Source: Chitinophaga pinensis (GTDB lineage Bacteria > Pseudomonadota > Gammaproteobacteria > Burkholderiales > SG8-41). From it: DNA of 64,000 bases. The notes beneath the pieces are model-generated. The model saw only the letters and a program-made list of their open reading frames with translations. It searched no databases and was not told the origin of the DNA. Shown here one piece after another: positions 1 through 10,342 of this stretch. Both the position numbers and the translations under genes were made by a program. Positions within the stretch are counted from its first letter, which is position 1. Every line of letters begins with the position of its first letter. The stretch spans positions 23,193-87,192 of the forward strand of contig CALQCM020000013.1 of the NCBI GenBank assembly GCA_943329075.2, written 5' to 3'.

Positions 1-171
1 GAACAACAAACTCAGTGCCGATGAATCGACCTCGGTGACCGCGGACAGATCAACGACGACCTCACCGTTCAGGTATTGGTCCGCCGCCGCGCCCAGCCCG
101 GCGGCGGTGGCCAGGGTGATCGGGCCGCTCAGGCGCAGACGGCCGCCCTCAGTGGCGATTTGCGTGCTCAT
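1..171 (-). CDS. mlaB: MlaB-like STAS-domain protein (3' part outside window)
   Basis: Fifty-seven codons are visible before the window edge. They read as a STAS domain, with the segment VVDLSAVTEVDSSALSLLF carrying the conserved DSSALSLL helix start of MlaB. The ATG overlaps the mlaC stop codon (ATGA at 168-171), so it is the last visible gene of the mla operon. MlaB binds the MlaF ATPase in the cytoplasm and supports the MlaFEDB phospholipid transporter. The C-terminal part lies outside the window. Confidence 0.85.
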   Translation of the reverse strand, partial: MSTQIATEGGRLRLSGPITLATAAGLGAAADQYLNGEVVVDLSAVTEVDSSALSLLF

Positions 172-812
172 TTTTTCGCGGTCTGCTGGGCCAGGGTCTT
201 GTTCTTGTTGGTCAGCGACGCAATCAAACCATCGATGCCGTTCTTCTGGATTTCGCTGGTGAACGTGCTGCGGTAGTTCTGCACCAGGCTCACGCCGGCG
301 ATCACCACGTCATAGACTTTCCAGCCCTGCTCGGTTTTTTCCATGCTGTAGTTGACCTCGATCGGGTCGCCGCCGCCCGACTGCTTGATGCGCGACTGTA
401 CCGTGACCTCGGTGTCTGCCGCCTGCATTTTCAGTGGCCGGTAGTCGATACCTTGATCGCGATACTGCGAAAACGCGCTGGCGTAGGTGTGCACGAGCAG
501 CGTGCGGAATTCAGCAGTCAGGCTTTGCTGCTGCGCCGGGTTGGCCTGCCGCCACGGTGCGCCGACGGCGAGCCGCGTCATGCGCGCGAAATTGAAATGC
601 GGCAGCACCTTGGCTTCGACCAGGTCGTAGACCTTGCTCTTATTGCCGGCCTGAATGTCCTTGTCGGAACGCAGAAGGGTCAGCACTTCTTCGGTGACTT
701 TTTTGGCGAGCACATCCGGCGCCACGTCCTGCGCAAACACGCCTGGCGCAAGGCCGAGAAACCCGCCCAGAAGGAAGCTGCCTAAAAGTCTTTTCATCGC
801 CATGTTGTTCAT
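168..812 (-). CDS. mlaC: MlaC periplasmic phospholipid-binding protein
   Basis: This 214-residue protein has an N-terminal signal peptide (a hydrophobic stretch ending near VFAQD) followed by a Tol-Tol-Ttg2 / MlaC fold. Family features are the DLVEAKVLPHFNFARMTRLA segment and a C-terminal KVYDVVIAGVSLVQNYR segment. MlaC shuttles phospholipid between the outer-membrane MlaA complex and the inner-membrane MlaFEDB complex. The start at 812 follows an AGGTGAGG stretch; internal methionines 4 and 6 are possible alternatives. It lies 51 bp after mlaD and overlaps mlaB by 4 bp. MlaA is not in the window. Confidence 0.93.
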   Translation of the reverse strand: MNNMAMKRLLGSFLLGGFLGLAPGVFAQDVAPDVLAKKVTEEVLTLLRSDKDIQAGNKSKVYDLVEAKVLPHFNFARMTRLAVGAPWRQANPAQQQSLTAEFRTLLVHTYASAFSQYRDQGIDYRPLKMQAADTEVTVQSRIKQSGGGDPIEVNYSMEKTEQGWKVYDVVIAGVSLVQNYRSTFTSEIQKNGIDGLIASLTNKNKTLAQQTAKK

Positions 813-863
813 ATCGGTTCCCTCACCTCTAAACCACTTAAACGTCTTGACCGGCCGGCCGGA

Positions 864-1334
864 CTACTTGCTGCCTGATCCGTCGGCCGCTTTGTTGTAC
901 ATAAACTGGCTGATCAGCTTTTCGAGCACCACCGCTGATTGGGTAAGTTTCAGCGCAGAACCGGGGGCGAGCGGCTTTTCCTCCGCGCCGCCTTCAAAGC
1001 CGACGTATTGTTCGCCAAGCAGGCCGGCGGTCAGAATCGACGCCGAACTGTCCAGCGGAAACTTGTAGCGGCTGTCGATGTTCATGGTGACGCGGGCGAC
1101 AAATTTTTCATTGTCGAAGGTAATCCCGGCAACACGGCCGACCACCACGCCTGAACTCTTCACCGCGGCGCGCGGTTTGAGGCCGCCGATGTTGGTAAAT
1201 TCAGCCGACAACTGGTAGGTTTCGCTGCTGCCGAGGCTGCCCATGTTGCCGACCTTCAGCGCCAGTATCGTCAGCGCGCCAAGCCCCACCACCATGAACA
1301 TGCCGACCCAAAGATCGATCGTCGAACGTTCCAT
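864..1334 (-). CDS. mlaD: MlaD, MCE-domain substrate-binding subunit
   Basis: This 156-residue protein has one N-terminal membrane helix (about residues 7-29, containing GLGALTILALKVG) and a single MCE domain (AEFTNIGGLKPRAAVKSSGV, about residues 43-120). That is the normal MlaD layout. It forms the periplasmic hexameric ring on MlaE. Its ATG overlaps the last base of the mlaE stop codon (TAATG), indicating translational coupling within mlaFEDCB. A short C-terminal tail with FMYNKAADGSGSK follows the domain. Confidence 0.95.
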   Translation of the reverse strand: MERSTIDLWVGMFMVVGLGALTILALKVGNMGSLGSSETYQLSAEFTNIGGLKPRAAVKSSGVVVGRVAGITFDNEKFVARVTMNIDSRYKFPLDSSASILTAGLLGEQYVGFEGGAEEKPLAPGSALKLTQSAVVLEKLISQFMYNKAADGSGSK

Positions 1335-2131
1335 TAGACCCCCCGAAACATAAATGCGGTTAAGATGAAATCCAGTCCCAGAATCGCCAGCGACGAGGTC
1401 ACCACGGTGCGCGTCGTCGCGCCCGAAACACCTTCCGCCGTCGGCGGCGAGTCATAACCTTCAAACAGTGCGATCCAGGTCACGGCGATGCCGAAGACAA
1501 CGCTCTTGATCACGCCATTGACTATATCTTCACGAAAGTCAACGGCGCTTTGCATCTGCGACCAGAACGAACCATCATCGACGCCGATCAGCACGACGCC
1601 GATCAGATAACCACCGTAAACGCCCATCGCGCTGAAAATCGCCGCCAGCAGCGGCATCGAAATCAAACCGGCCCAGAAGCGCGGCGCCACCACGCGGGCG
1701 ATTGGATCGACCGCCATCATTTCCATCGCCGACAACTGTTCGGTCGTTTTCATGAGGCCGATTTCGGCGGTCATCGCCGAACCGGCGCGGCTCGCAAACA
1801 GCAACCCCGAAACAACGGGGCCCAGCTCACGCACCAGCGAGAGCGCCACCAGCACGCCGAGTGCAGACTCCGAGCCGTAGGTGTTGAGCGTCTGGTAACC
1901 CTGAAAACCCAGCACCATGCCGACGAACAGGCCCGACACCAGGATGATGATCATCGACTGCACACCGGTGTAATACAACTCGCGCACAATCAAATGCGGG
2001 CGGCGGAAACTCGCCCCGGAATTGAGCAGCGTGAGCGCGAAAAAGCGCGACGCATAACCGAACCGCATCACCGAATCGATCGTGCGGTGGCCGATTGCGC
2101 GGACATTGATGATGGCGCCACGGTTAAACAA
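1334..2131 (-). CDS. mlaE: MlaE permease
   Basis: MlaE is the integral membrane permease of the phospholipid transporter. An open frame continues upstream to 2233, but that extension runs over the end of mlaF and is not MlaE-like. I choose a TTG start at 2131: it overlaps the mlaF stop codon by 8 bp, is preceded by GAGGAG at good spacing, and gives 265 residues, the normal length. The product starts [14 protein letters not shown] and contains the family segment [20 protein letters not shown] plus five or six hydrophobic helices. The TTG start is an inference from spacing and family length. Confidence 0.93.
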   Translation of the reverse strand: MFNRGAIINVRAIGHRTIDSVMRFGYASRFFALTLLNSGASFRRPHLIVRELYYTGVQSMIIILVSGLFVGMVLGFQGYQTLNTYGSESALGVLVALSLVRELGPVVSGLLFASRAGSAMTAEIGLMKTTEQLSAMEMMAVDPIARVVAPRFWAGLISMPLLAAIFSAMGVYGGYLIGVVLIGVDDGSFWSQMQSAVDFREDIVNGVIKSVVFGIAVTWIALFEGYDSPPTAEGVSGATTRTVVTSSLAILGLDFILTAFMFRGV

Positions 2132-2927
2132 GTTCCAGCTCCTCGTTGAATTTGCGGCTCGGATACTGATATGCCACCGGGCCGTCTGCCTCGCCCCAGA
2201 CAAACTGGTGCACCAGCGGATCTTTCGATGCACGCATCTCTTCGGGCGTGCCGTGCGCGACCATCACGCCCTCGGACAGATAATAAACGTAATCGACAAT
2301 GTCGAGCGCCTCCTGCACATCGTGGGTCACCACGATCGAGGTCGAGCCCAGCGTGTCGTTCAGGCGCCGCACCAGGTTGCGGATCACGCCCAGCGAAATC
2401 GGATCGAGCCCGGTGAATGGCTCGTCGTACATCATCAGCATCGGATCGAGCGCAATCGCCCGCGCCAGCGCGACGCGACGCGACATGCCGCCCGACAATT
2501 CCGACGGCATCAGATTGTGCGCGCCGCGCAAGCCAACGGCGTGCAGCTTCAGCATCACGACGTCGCGGATCATCGATTCCGGCAGATCGGTGTGCTCGCG
2601 CATCTGAAACGCAACGTTGTCGTAAATCGACAGGTCGGTGAACAATGCACCGAACTGGAACAACATGCCCATGCGCCGGCGCATTTTGTATAAACCGTCG
2701 CGGTCGAGTTCGCGCGTCAGCACGCCGTCAACGTGGATGTCGCCCTGGGTCGGCTTGAACCAGCCGGCGATCAACCGCAATAGCGTGGTCTTGCCGGAGC
2801 CGCTGATCCCCATGATGGCGACGACCTTGCCGCGCGGGATCTTCATGTTGATATCGGACAGAATCGTACGACGTTTGTCGTACGAGTAGCCGACACCACT
2901 GATTTCGACCAGATTTTCGGTTGCCAC
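2124..2927 (-). CDS. mlaF: MlaF ABC ATPase
   Basis: This 267-residue ABC ATPase has Walker [10 protein letters not shown] at residues 40-48, the signature LSGGM at 144-148 and Walker B MLMMYDEP at 163-170, with a downstream THDV switch. It powers retrograde or anterograde phospholipid movement through MlaE. Translation starts with GTG at 2927. It is the first gene of the minus-strand mla operon and is divergent from the ABC ATPase at 3086, with about 158 bp between them. Confidence 0.95.
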   Translation of the reverse strand: MATENLVEISGVGYSYDKRRTILSDINMKIPRGKVVAIMGISGSGKTTLLRLIAGWFKPTQGDIHVDGVLTRELDRDGLYKMRRRMGMLFQFGALFTDLSIYDNVAFQMREHTDLPESMIRDVVMLKLHAVGLRGAHNLMPSELSGGMSRRVALARAIALDPMLMMYDEPFTGLDPISLGVIRNLVRRLNDTLGSTSIVVTHDVQEALDIVDYVYYLSEGVMVAHGTPEEMRASKDPLVHQFVWGEADGPVAYQYPSRKFNEELELV

Positions 2928-3085
2928 GATCGGGGCGCAGTCGCAAAACCATGGATTCTAAACAGTCGGCACCAACATCACAATCGACCCGCGTATTTTC
3001 GACATTGCGCGTTCGCCACCGTTGCCCCGCTGCCGCCTCCCGCCGATGCGATAAGATAGCGCCTCACCCAACCGCCAGACCGCCT

Positions 3086-3817
<732 letters not shown>

Positions 3818-3890
3818 GCTGCACCCGGCCGCCGGGCTATCAGCGATGGTCGCGATCTGGCAGAATATGTGATCGCGTCAGGGAGAAGCA

Positions 3891-5339
3891 TTGGAACAAT
3901 CGCAAGCCAAGCCGGATCTGCTGATTGTCGACGACGATCCGTTGATCAGCGACACGCTGAACTTCGTATTGAGCCGCGACTTCAATGTCTACGTCGCCGA
4001 ATCCCGCGCGCAGGTTAAAAGTCTGTTGCGGCAAATCGACAATCCACCGCAACTGGCGCTGATCGACCTCGGCCTGCCGCCGACGCCGCACCGCCCCGAC
4101 GAGGGCTTCAAATTGATCGGCGAACTGATCGCCACCTCGCCCACCATCAAGATCCTGGTGCTGTCCGGCCAGAACGATGAAACCAATGCGCGCCATGCGC
4201 GCACGCTCGGCGCAGTCGAATTCATCGCCAAGCCGTGCGAGCCGGAAAAAATCAAGCAGCTGCTGCTGAAATCACTGCAGATACGCAGCGCGGAAATCAG
4301 CGCGCGGCCGGCCGAGGGCGGTCTGATCGGCAAGAGCATGCTGATCGAAAAGTTGCGCCAGCAGATCACCCAGTACGCAAACGCGCCGTTCCCGGTGCTG
4401 ATCGAAGGCGAATCAGGCAGCGGCAAGGAATTAATTGCCAGCGCCCTGCACCGCCACAGCAACCGTGCCGCCAAGCCCTTTCTCGCCCTGAATTGCGCGG
4501 CGATTTCGCCCAATCTCGTCGAGCCGACGCTGTTCGGATACAGCAAGGGCGCGTTCACCGGCGCCACGACCTCGCGCGCCGGCTATTTCGAAGACGCCAA
4601 GGACAGTTCGCTGTTTCTCGATGAGATCGGCGAGCTGCCGCTGGAGCTGCAGGCAAAATTGCTGCGCGTGCTCGAAAACGGTGAGTACCAGCGCGTGGGT
4701 GAAACGCAAAGCCGCGTCAGTAATGCGCGCGTCATCGCGGCGACTAACCGCGACATGCGCCAGGAGATCCGCAACGGGCGTTTCCGCGCCGATCTTTATC
4801 ACCGGCTGTCGGTCTTCACCATCGCGGTGCCGCCGTTGCGCGATCTGAACGAAGACAAGGAGATGCTGCTCGACCATTTCAGCGAATTCTATGCGCGCCA
4901 GGCCGGCGTAAAAACCTTTACGCTGGACGATGGCGCGCGGTCGCTGTGGCTCGACTACGGTTTCCCGGGCAATGTGCGTGAATTGCGCAATATCGTCATC
5001 CGCCTGACGACCAAGTGCGCCGGCCAGTCGGTCAACAGCGAGCAATTGCAGTCCGAACTCGACATGGAAAGCATGACGGTGGACCTGCCCGGCCTGCCCG
5101 CCGGACAGGATTTCAAGGCCGTGCTTGAAGCCGCAAAAAAACATCTGCAGATCCAGAAAAACTTCAATCTCGACCTCACCATGCAACAATGGGAGAAAGG
5201 TTATGTCGAGGCGGCGCTGGCCATTACTCAGGGCAATCTCTCGCAGGCGGCCAAACTGCTCGGCATCCATCGCACAACACTCTACAGCCGCATGCAAAAC
5301 TATGGCACGCCGGGTGATGCCCCTGAATCACCGCAATAG
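3891..5339 (+). CDS. Sigma-54-dependent response regulator (NtrC family)
   Basis: The product has 482 residues. The receiver domain (about 8-130) has the acidic pocket VDDDP and phosphoacceptor Asp59 in LIDLGLP. The AAA+ domain (about 145-380) has Walker A GESGSGKE (173-180) and an intact GAFTGA sigma-54 contact loop (220-225). The Fis-type helix-turn-helix at the C-terminus reads GNLSQAAKLLGIHRTTLYSR. Translation starts at TTG 3891, directly after AGGGAGAAGCA. It stands at the head of the pilus locus and probably activates RpoN-dependent pilus promoters; rpoN itself is at 28132. The likely partner kinase is the protein at 18075-19850. PrsR of exosortase systems has a similar architecture, but no exosortase genes are present. 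Confidence 0.92.
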   Translation: MEQSQAKPDLLIVDDDPLISDTLNFVLSRDFNVYVAESRAQVKSLLRQIDNPPQLALIDLGLPPTPHRPDEGFKLIGELIATSPTIKILVLSGQNDETNARHARTLGAVEFIAKPCEPEKIKQLLLKSLQIRSAEISARPAEGGLIGKSMLIEKLRQQITQYANAPFPVLIEGESGSGKELIASALHRHSNRAAKPFLALNCAAISPNLVEPTLFGYSKGAFTGATTSRAGYFEDAKDSSLFLDEIGELPLELQAKLLRVLENGEYQRVGETQSRVSNARVIAATNRDMRQEIRNGRFRADLYHRLSVFTIAVPPLRDLNEDKEMLLDHFSEFYARQAGVKTFTLDDGARSLWLDYGFPGNVRELRNIVIRLTTKCAGQSVNSEQLQSELDMESMTVDLPGLPAGQDFKAVLEAAKKHLQIQKNFNLDLTMQQWEKGYVEAALAITQGNLSQAAKLLGIHRTTLYSRMQNYGTPGDAPESPQ

Positions 5340-5382
5340 CAGCGCCGCTTCCGCGGCCGACAATCTGGACTCGAGGTAGCCC

Positions 5383-6924
5383 GTGTATTACACCCATTTC
5401 GGACTCACCCAGCCGCCGTTCCGGATCACGCCCAATACCGAGTTCTTTTTCAGCGGCGGCAACCGCGGCCCGATCCTCGAGGCGCTGATTTACGCGATCA
5501 GCCAGGGCGAAGGCATCATCAAAGTCACCGGCGAAGTCGGCAGCGGCAAGACCATGCTGTGCAATATGCTGCAGTCGCGGCTGCCGCCGACGGTCGAGAC
5601 CGCCTATATCCCGAATCCGAGCGTGTCGCCCGAGGAGATCGTGCATGCCGTCGCGCTTGAACTGCACCTCAAGCCGCCGCGCGACGCCGGACATCTTGAA
5701 CTAATGCAGCTGATCCACGCGCATTTGCTGGAGCGCCATGCGCAGGGCAAACAGGTCGTGATGTTTGTCGAAGAATCGCAGAGCATGCCGATCGCGACGC
5801 TGGAGGAAATCCGCCTGCTGTCAAATCTCGAGACGGCGAACAGCAAGTTGCTGCAGATCGTCCTCTTCGGCCAGCCTGAACTCGAGGACAACCTGCGGCA
5901 GACGAACATCCGGCAATTGCGCGAGCGCATTACCCACAGCTTCCGCCTGAGCCCGCTGAAAACCATTGAAATCGGCGACTACCTGCATTTCCGCCTGCGT
6001 GCCGCCGGCTACCGCGGCCCCGATCTATTTTCGCCCCCCATCATCAATGCGATGGCCAAGGCGTCCGGCGGGCTGACGCGACGGATCAATCTGCTCGCCG
6101 ACAAAGCGATGCTCGCCGCGTTTGCCGAGAACACGCATACGATTAAACCCAAACACGTCAAAGCCGCCGTCCGCGACAGCGAATTCAGTCATTACGCGGC
6201 GCCGCCACCGCGCGTGCGCTCGCGTTTTGTCCTGATTGCTTTCGCCGTCGGCACGCTGCTGGGGGTTGCCCTGCTCGCCCTCATACAGGGCTACCAGCAA
6301 GCGCCCACTTCGGTTGCAGAGCCTATCCCTCAATCGCCTGTCGCCCCAATGGCAGCCGCGCCGGCGAAACCGGCGGCCGCGCCCGTCGTCCCCCTACCGA
6401 TCGCTGAACCGCAAGCCCCGGCGACCCCGGCACCGCCTGCGCCCGACCCGCTTGCTGCAGCGCCGGCGCCGCTGGCACTGGCGCCCGCTACACCAAAGAA
6501 AACACCGCCAGCGCCGGCCAAACCAATCAACCCAATTGATAATAAACAAGAGGTTAAAAAAGAAATCGCGCAACCCGTGGATAGCGGCACTCTCGTCCAG
6601 ACACGCCTGCGCGCAACCACGGATTGGCTAGCCAAGCCGGGCAACAATGCGTTCACGATCCAGTTGCTTGGTGCAGATAACCAACAGCAGCTAAAGGATT
6701 ATCTGAACGTTATTAGCAAATATGTTGAGATTAATGAAGTTTTTGTGTACCGTACCTTAGCAAAGCAGAAACCGTCGATGACCGTTTTGTATGGTTCTTT
6801 TGCTGACCGGCGTACAGCGCAAGAAGCGCTCAAGCAGTTACCGCCGGCGCTTAAGAGCAGCAAACCGATCCTGCGGACGGCGCAAGGCATACGCGTGGAA
6901 ATCGCCGAGCATCAGTCGCCATAA
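5383..6924 (+). CDS. ExeA/MshM-like AAA ATPase fused to a C-terminal SPOR domain
   Basis: The protein has 513 residues. The N-terminal 270 residues are an ExeA/GspA-type AAA ATPase (MYYTHFGLTQPPF start, Walker A GEVGSGKT at 50-57). Its Walker B region reads VVMFVEESQ where the family usually has DEAQ, so Asp is replaced by Glu. One membrane helix follows at about 281-302, then a long Pro/Ala linker (about 305-400) and a SPOR-like peptidoglycan-binding domain (about 415-510, with FTIQLLGA and VLYGSFADRRTAQEAL). Such proteins help seat the secretin in the cell wall. GTG start at 5383 after GAGGTAG. The SPOR-encoding part is more AT-rich than the rest. Confidence 0.88.
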   Translation: MYYTHFGLTQPPFRITPNTEFFFSGGNRGPILEALIYAISQGEGIIKVTGEVGSGKTMLCNMLQSRLPPTVETAYIPNPSVSPEEIVHAVALELHLKPPRDAGHLELMQLIHAHLLERHAQGKQVVMFVEESQSMPIATLEEIRLLSNLETANSKLLQIVLFGQPELEDNLRQTNIRQLRERITHSFRLSPLKTIEIGDYLHFRLRAAGYRGPDLFSPPIINAMAKASGGLTRRINLLADKAMLAAFAENTHTIKPKHVKAAVRDSEFSHYAAPPPRVRSRFVLIAFAVGTLLGVALLALIQGYQQAPTSVAEPIPQSPVAPMAAAPAKPAAAPVVPLPIAEPQAPATPAPPAPDPLAAAPAPLALAPATPKKTPPAPAKPINPIDNKQEVKKEIAQPVDSGTLVQTRLRATTDWLAKPGNNAFTIQLLGADNQQQLKDYLNVISKYVEINEVFVYRTLAKQKPSMTVLYGSFADRRTAQEALKQLPPALKSSKPILRTAQGIRVEIAEHQSP

Positions 6925-6941
6925 GACGACGACGTGCGGCG

Positions 6942-6954
6942 AACGCAATGCGTT
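6942..6954. promoter_or_regulatory. Palindrome AACGCAATGCGTT upstream of the secretin gene
   Basis: A perfect 13-bp palindrome lies in the 106-bp gap between the ATPase and secretin genes, the largest gap in the first part of the pilus operon. It could be an operator or a small hairpin. Nothing further supports a function. Confidence 0.25.
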
Positions 6955-7030
6955 GTCGCTGCAATGCTTGATGGGAAATCCGGATGCGCGAATCGCATGT
7001 GGATGATTCCCGAACCAGGGAGACCGCAAC

Positions 7031-8923
7031 ATGCTTGCACAGCTGGCAGCCGAATCCGCATTGCGCACAACCGGAAATCCGTTTCCGCCCGCGCGCCTCG
7101 CCATCCTCTGCGCGATGCTCGCCCCTGCGCTCACGGGCTGCTACAAGCGTTCAGTGCTGCCGCAGTCAGAAGGGCATGTCAACGCGCCCGCGGCAAAAAC
7201 TTCCGTTGAGGACGTGCCGGCGCCCGCGCGCATCAGCAATTTCGTCCCCGCGCCCAAGGCGGCGGTCAAAGCACCGACCTACACGGTCGTGGTGAGCGAG
7301 GTGCCGGTCAAGGAATTGCTGTTCGCGCTGGCGCGCGACACCAAACAGAATGTCGATATCCATCCGGGCCTGCAGGGTCTGGTGAGCATCAACGCGATCA
7401 ATGAAACGCTGCCGGGCATCCTTGACCGCATATCGAAGCAGGTCAACATGCGTTACCGCCTCGAGGGGCAGACGATCATCATCTCGCCCGACGCGCCGTT
7501 CATGAAGACCTACAAGGTCAACTACGTCAACATGACGCGGGAAACGACTTCCACCATTGGCGTTTCCGGACTGATCCAGGGAAGTTCGGGCGGCGGTGGT
7601 GGCACTTCCGGCGGTGGTGGTGGCGGCGGTGGCGGCGGCCAGGCCAACGCTTCATCGACCGTCGTAAAAACAGTTTCGAACAATAATTTCTGGGAAACCA
7701 TGCGCGATAATATTCGCGCCATTCTCACCTCGACGCGAAACCAAAACATGACCGCCGATCAACGGGCGGAACGCGCTGAAACCGCACGTGCACAACGCGA
7801 AGAACGTTTACAACAGGCGGAAGCCGTTGCTCGTGCGGGACAGGGCGCGCCGCAGTTGTTCAACAGCGTCTTTGGCAATCAAGCCACTGCCGCGCCTCTG
7901 GCAAACGATATCGCCAACGACATTGTGGTCAACGCGGTTGCCGGCACGATCAGCGTGCAAGCCACCGAAAAACAACACGCCCTGATCCAACAGCATATCG
8001 ACAGCATTTCGCAAGTTGCCCAGCGTCAAGTATTGATCGAGGCGACCATCGCCGAAGTGACCCTCTCCGACACTTATCAAGGCGGCATCGACTGGAGTCG
8101 GCTTGCGTCCTCGGGCGGGCTAAATCTAACTCAGTCATTAATTGGTGGCGTTGCAAATGCGTTTAGCGCCGGCGCATTGACCGTTGGTTACACCAACGCA
8201 AATTCGCAAATCGGCAACATCAGCGCCAGCGTAAAACTGCTGCAGCAGTTCGGCAACACGCGCGTGTTGTCGAGTCCGAAACTGATGGCGCTCAACAACC
8301 AGACGGCATTGCTCAAGATCGTCGACAACATTGTGTACTTCTCGGTCGAGGCGACCACGACCACCGCCGCGAACGTCGGCACCAACACGACGTTCAATAC
8401 CTCCGCATTGACGGTGCCAATCGGCATGGTGATGAGCATGACGCCGCAGGTCAACGAAAATGGCCAGGTTTCACTGTCGGTCCGCCCGACCATCACGCGA
8501 CTGAACGGATTTGCCAACGATCCGAACCCCAGTCTGTGCACCGCGGCAATCGCGGCGGCCAATGGCGGCAAATGTCTGACCAATCCGGTGCCGCAAATCC
8601 AGACGCGCGAAATGGAGTCCGTGCTGCAACTGGTGAGCGGCCAGACCGCCGTGCTCGGCGGCCTCATGCAGGACAACACCTCCTATGCACGCAATGCGGT
8701 TCCGGGCGTCGGCAACCCCGGCAACACCGGCGTACTGAGCGAAATCTTCAGCATGCGCAACGATGCCGTTACCAAATCGGAACTGGTGATCTTCCTGCGC
8801 GCCACCGTCATTACCAATCCGTCACTGGAAAGCGAAGAGCTTAAATTCTTCGAACGCCTGTTGCCGCGCCAGTCGGAGACACCGGCTTCAGGACAAACTG
8901 AAAAAACCGGCGCCGCAAAATGA
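7031..8923 (+). CDS. MSHA/PilQ-type secretin, outer-membrane lipoprotein (MshL-like)
   Basis: The product has 630 residues. The signal peptide ends in the lipobox ALTGC with the modified Cys at residue 37, as in MshL-type secretins. A short N-terminal secretin domain follows (VPVKELLFALARDTKQN...), then a Gly-rich linker near residues 188-207 made of runs of GGN codons. The C-terminal half is the secretin pore domain (LIEATIAEVTLSDTYQGGIDW and VLGGLMQDN). It would form the outer-membrane channel. ATG 7031 follows CAGGGAGACCGCAAC. The next gene overlaps the stop codon by ATGA, showing coupling. Confidence 0.92.
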   Translation: MLAQLAAESALRTTGNPFPPARLAILCAMLAPALTGCYKRSVLPQSEGHVNAPAAKTSVEDVPAPARISNFVPAPKAAVKAPTYTVVVSEVPVKELLFALARDTKQNVDIHPGLQGLVSINAINETLPGILDRISKQVNMRYRLEGQTIIISPDAPFMKTYKVNYVNMTRETTSTIGVSGLIQGSSGGGGGTSGGGGGGGGGGQANASSTVVKTVSNNNFWETMRDNIRAILTSTRNQNMTADQRAERAETARAQREERLQQAEAVARAGQGAPQLFNSVFGNQATAAPLANDIANDIVVNAVAGTISVQATEKQHALIQQHIDSISQVAQRQVLIEATIAEVTLSDTYQGGIDWSRLASSGGLNLTQSLIGGVANAFSAGALTVGYTNANSQIGNISASVKLLQQFGNTRVLSSPKLMALNNQTALLKIVDNIVYFSVEATTTTAANVGTNTTFNTSALTVPIGMVMSMTPQVNENGQVSLSVRPTITRLNGFANDPNPSLCTAAIAAANGGKCLTNPVPQIQTREMESVLQLVSGQTAVLGGLMQDNTSYARNAVPGVGNPGNTGVLSEIFSMRNDAVTKSELVIFLRATVITNPSLESEELKFFERLLPRQSETPASGQTEKTGAAK

Positions 8924-10257
8924 GCCTCTTGATGAAGGCTCTGGAAAAGGCCGCCAAAGACCGCGAAGGCAGCGAACCCGGCGCGTCGAAAAGCGGCATT
9001 TCGCTGGAGCCGATGCCCGCACCTGCAGCGGCAGCGCGCGAACCTGCCGCGGCGGCAGCGCGCGAGCCGGCGCTGGCCGCGCCACAACCGGCACGCAACA
9101 ATGCGACGGCAGAACCGAAACAGCCCGCACAGGCGGCGACGGTCATGAAAGCCGGCCGCAGCGGCAGCAGCAGCATACTGCGCGCGCGTCCGCTGTTTGT
9201 GTTCAGCCTCCTGGCCGGATTAGGGGCCGCCGGTTATGGCGGATATGTCTATCTGCAACTGACGAATCCGGGCCTGTTCGTAAAACAGGCACCGCGCCCG
9301 CCGCAGAACACGCAGGTCGCCGCACCGGTACCGGTGGCACCGGCCCCCGCAGCCGTCCAGGCGCCGCCACCGCTGGCATCCCTCGGTGCGCCGGAAACAG
9401 AAACACCACCGGCCGCCACACAACCCGCTGGCACGCCGGGCAAGGGCGCGGCACCGGCGATACCGGCAACGGCACTTTCTACCGCCGGCGCCACGGCCGC
9501 ATCGGCCACCACGCAAACCGCGGCGGCGGCGCTGGAAAGAAAGGGCGCGCAGGCACCGGCAACACCGCCCGCACCGCCGCCGGCAGCGGCACCGGTTATT
9601 GCTGCGCCGCTGCCGCTCGCGCCTGCGGTCGAATCACCACGCGACACCATCAAGGTCACGGCGGGCTCTACCACCCCGGTGGTCAATCCTTTGCTGACCG
9701 AGGCCTACACCGCGCTCAACGCCGGCAATCTCGATGCCTCGCAACGCCTCTACAACCAGATGTTGCGCAGCGACCCCGGCAGCATCGATGCGCTGCTCGG
9801 CCTCGCCGCCATCGCCACGCAGCAGGGCAACGGCGACGAAGCCACGCGGCGCTATTTGAAAGTTCTCGAACTCGATCCGCGCAACGCGCTGGCGCAAGCC
9901 GGGCTGATCGGCATCCTCGGACGCGCCGATCCGCAATCGTCGGAAACCCGCGTCAAACAGCTCATAACCCGCGAACCGGCGGCAGCCTATCTGCATTTCG
10001 CACTCGGCCTCACCTACGTCGATCAAAAGCGCTGGCCCGATGCGCAGCAGGCCTTCTTCCAGGCGCACCAGTTGCAACCCGACAATCCCGACTACGCCTT
10101 CAATCTGGCGGTCGCGCTGGAACACATCGGTCAGCCGAAAGCGGCGCTGGGTTTCTACCGCCGCGCGCTACAGCTCGCTGCGGTCAAAGGACGGACGAAC
10201 TTCAGCACCGTCAGCGCCGAAGATCGCATCGGCAAGCTCGAAAAAGTTGTCAAATAG
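8920..10257 (+). CDS. Membrane-anchored TPR protein (MshN-like)
   Basis: The 445-residue product begins MSLLMKALEKAAKDR, a start typical of MshN-like proteins. It has one transmembrane helix near residues 88-108, a long Ala/Pro-rich periplasmic linker (about 120-245) and tetratricopeptide repeats from about 255 to 435 (ALLGLAAIATQQGNGDEATR and similar). The ATG overlaps the secretin stop codon. In MSHA loci this protein probably scaffolds the secretin or platform. The linker is low-complexity, so its length is probably variable between strains. Confidence 0.85.
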   Translation: MSLLMKALEKAAKDREGSEPGASKSGISLEPMPAPAAAAREPAAAAAREPALAAPQPARNNATAEPKQPAQAATVMKAGRSGSSSILRARPLFVFSLLAGLGAAGYGGYVYLQLTNPGLFVKQAPRPPQNTQVAAPVPVAPAPAAVQAPPPLASLGAPETETPPAATQPAGTPGKGAAPAIPATALSTAGATAASATTQTAAAALERKGAQAPATPPAPPPAAAPVIAAPLPLAPAVESPRDTIKVTAGSTTPVVNPLLTEAYTALNAGNLDASQRLYNQMLRSDPGSIDALLGLAAIATQQGNGDEATRRYLKVLELDPRNALAQAGLIGILGRADPQSSETRVKQLITREPAAAYLHFALGLTYVDQKRWPDAQQAFFQAHQLQPDNPDYAFNLAVALEHIGQPKAALGFYRRALQLAAVKGRTNFSTVSAEDRIGKLEKVVK

Positions 10258-10330
10258 CTCGCCGGAACCCGGCTTGCTGCAGACAAAACGGGCCGTAATT
10301 TTCAAATTCGGCGCCACGCGCAGGCAACAC

Positions 10331-10336
10331 TAAAAT
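10331..10336 (+). promoter_or_regulatory. Candidate -10 element (TAAAAT) for gspE-like gene, leaderless context
   Basis: TAAAAT ends 6 bp before the ATG at 10343, and there is no Shine-Dalgarno in front of that ATG. A transcript from here would start at or next to the initiation codon. No good -35 is visible. It lies in the 85-bp gap after the TPR gene, which also contains the small hairpin GCCGGAACCCGGC. Confidence 0.3.
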
Positions 10337-10342
10337 AACGTC

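Noticed and set aside
7560..7650. Gly-codon run in the secretin gene as a phase-variable repeat
   Set aside because: Units are GGN triplets with mixed third bases, so length changes keep the frame and slippage is limited; it looks like a flexible linker.
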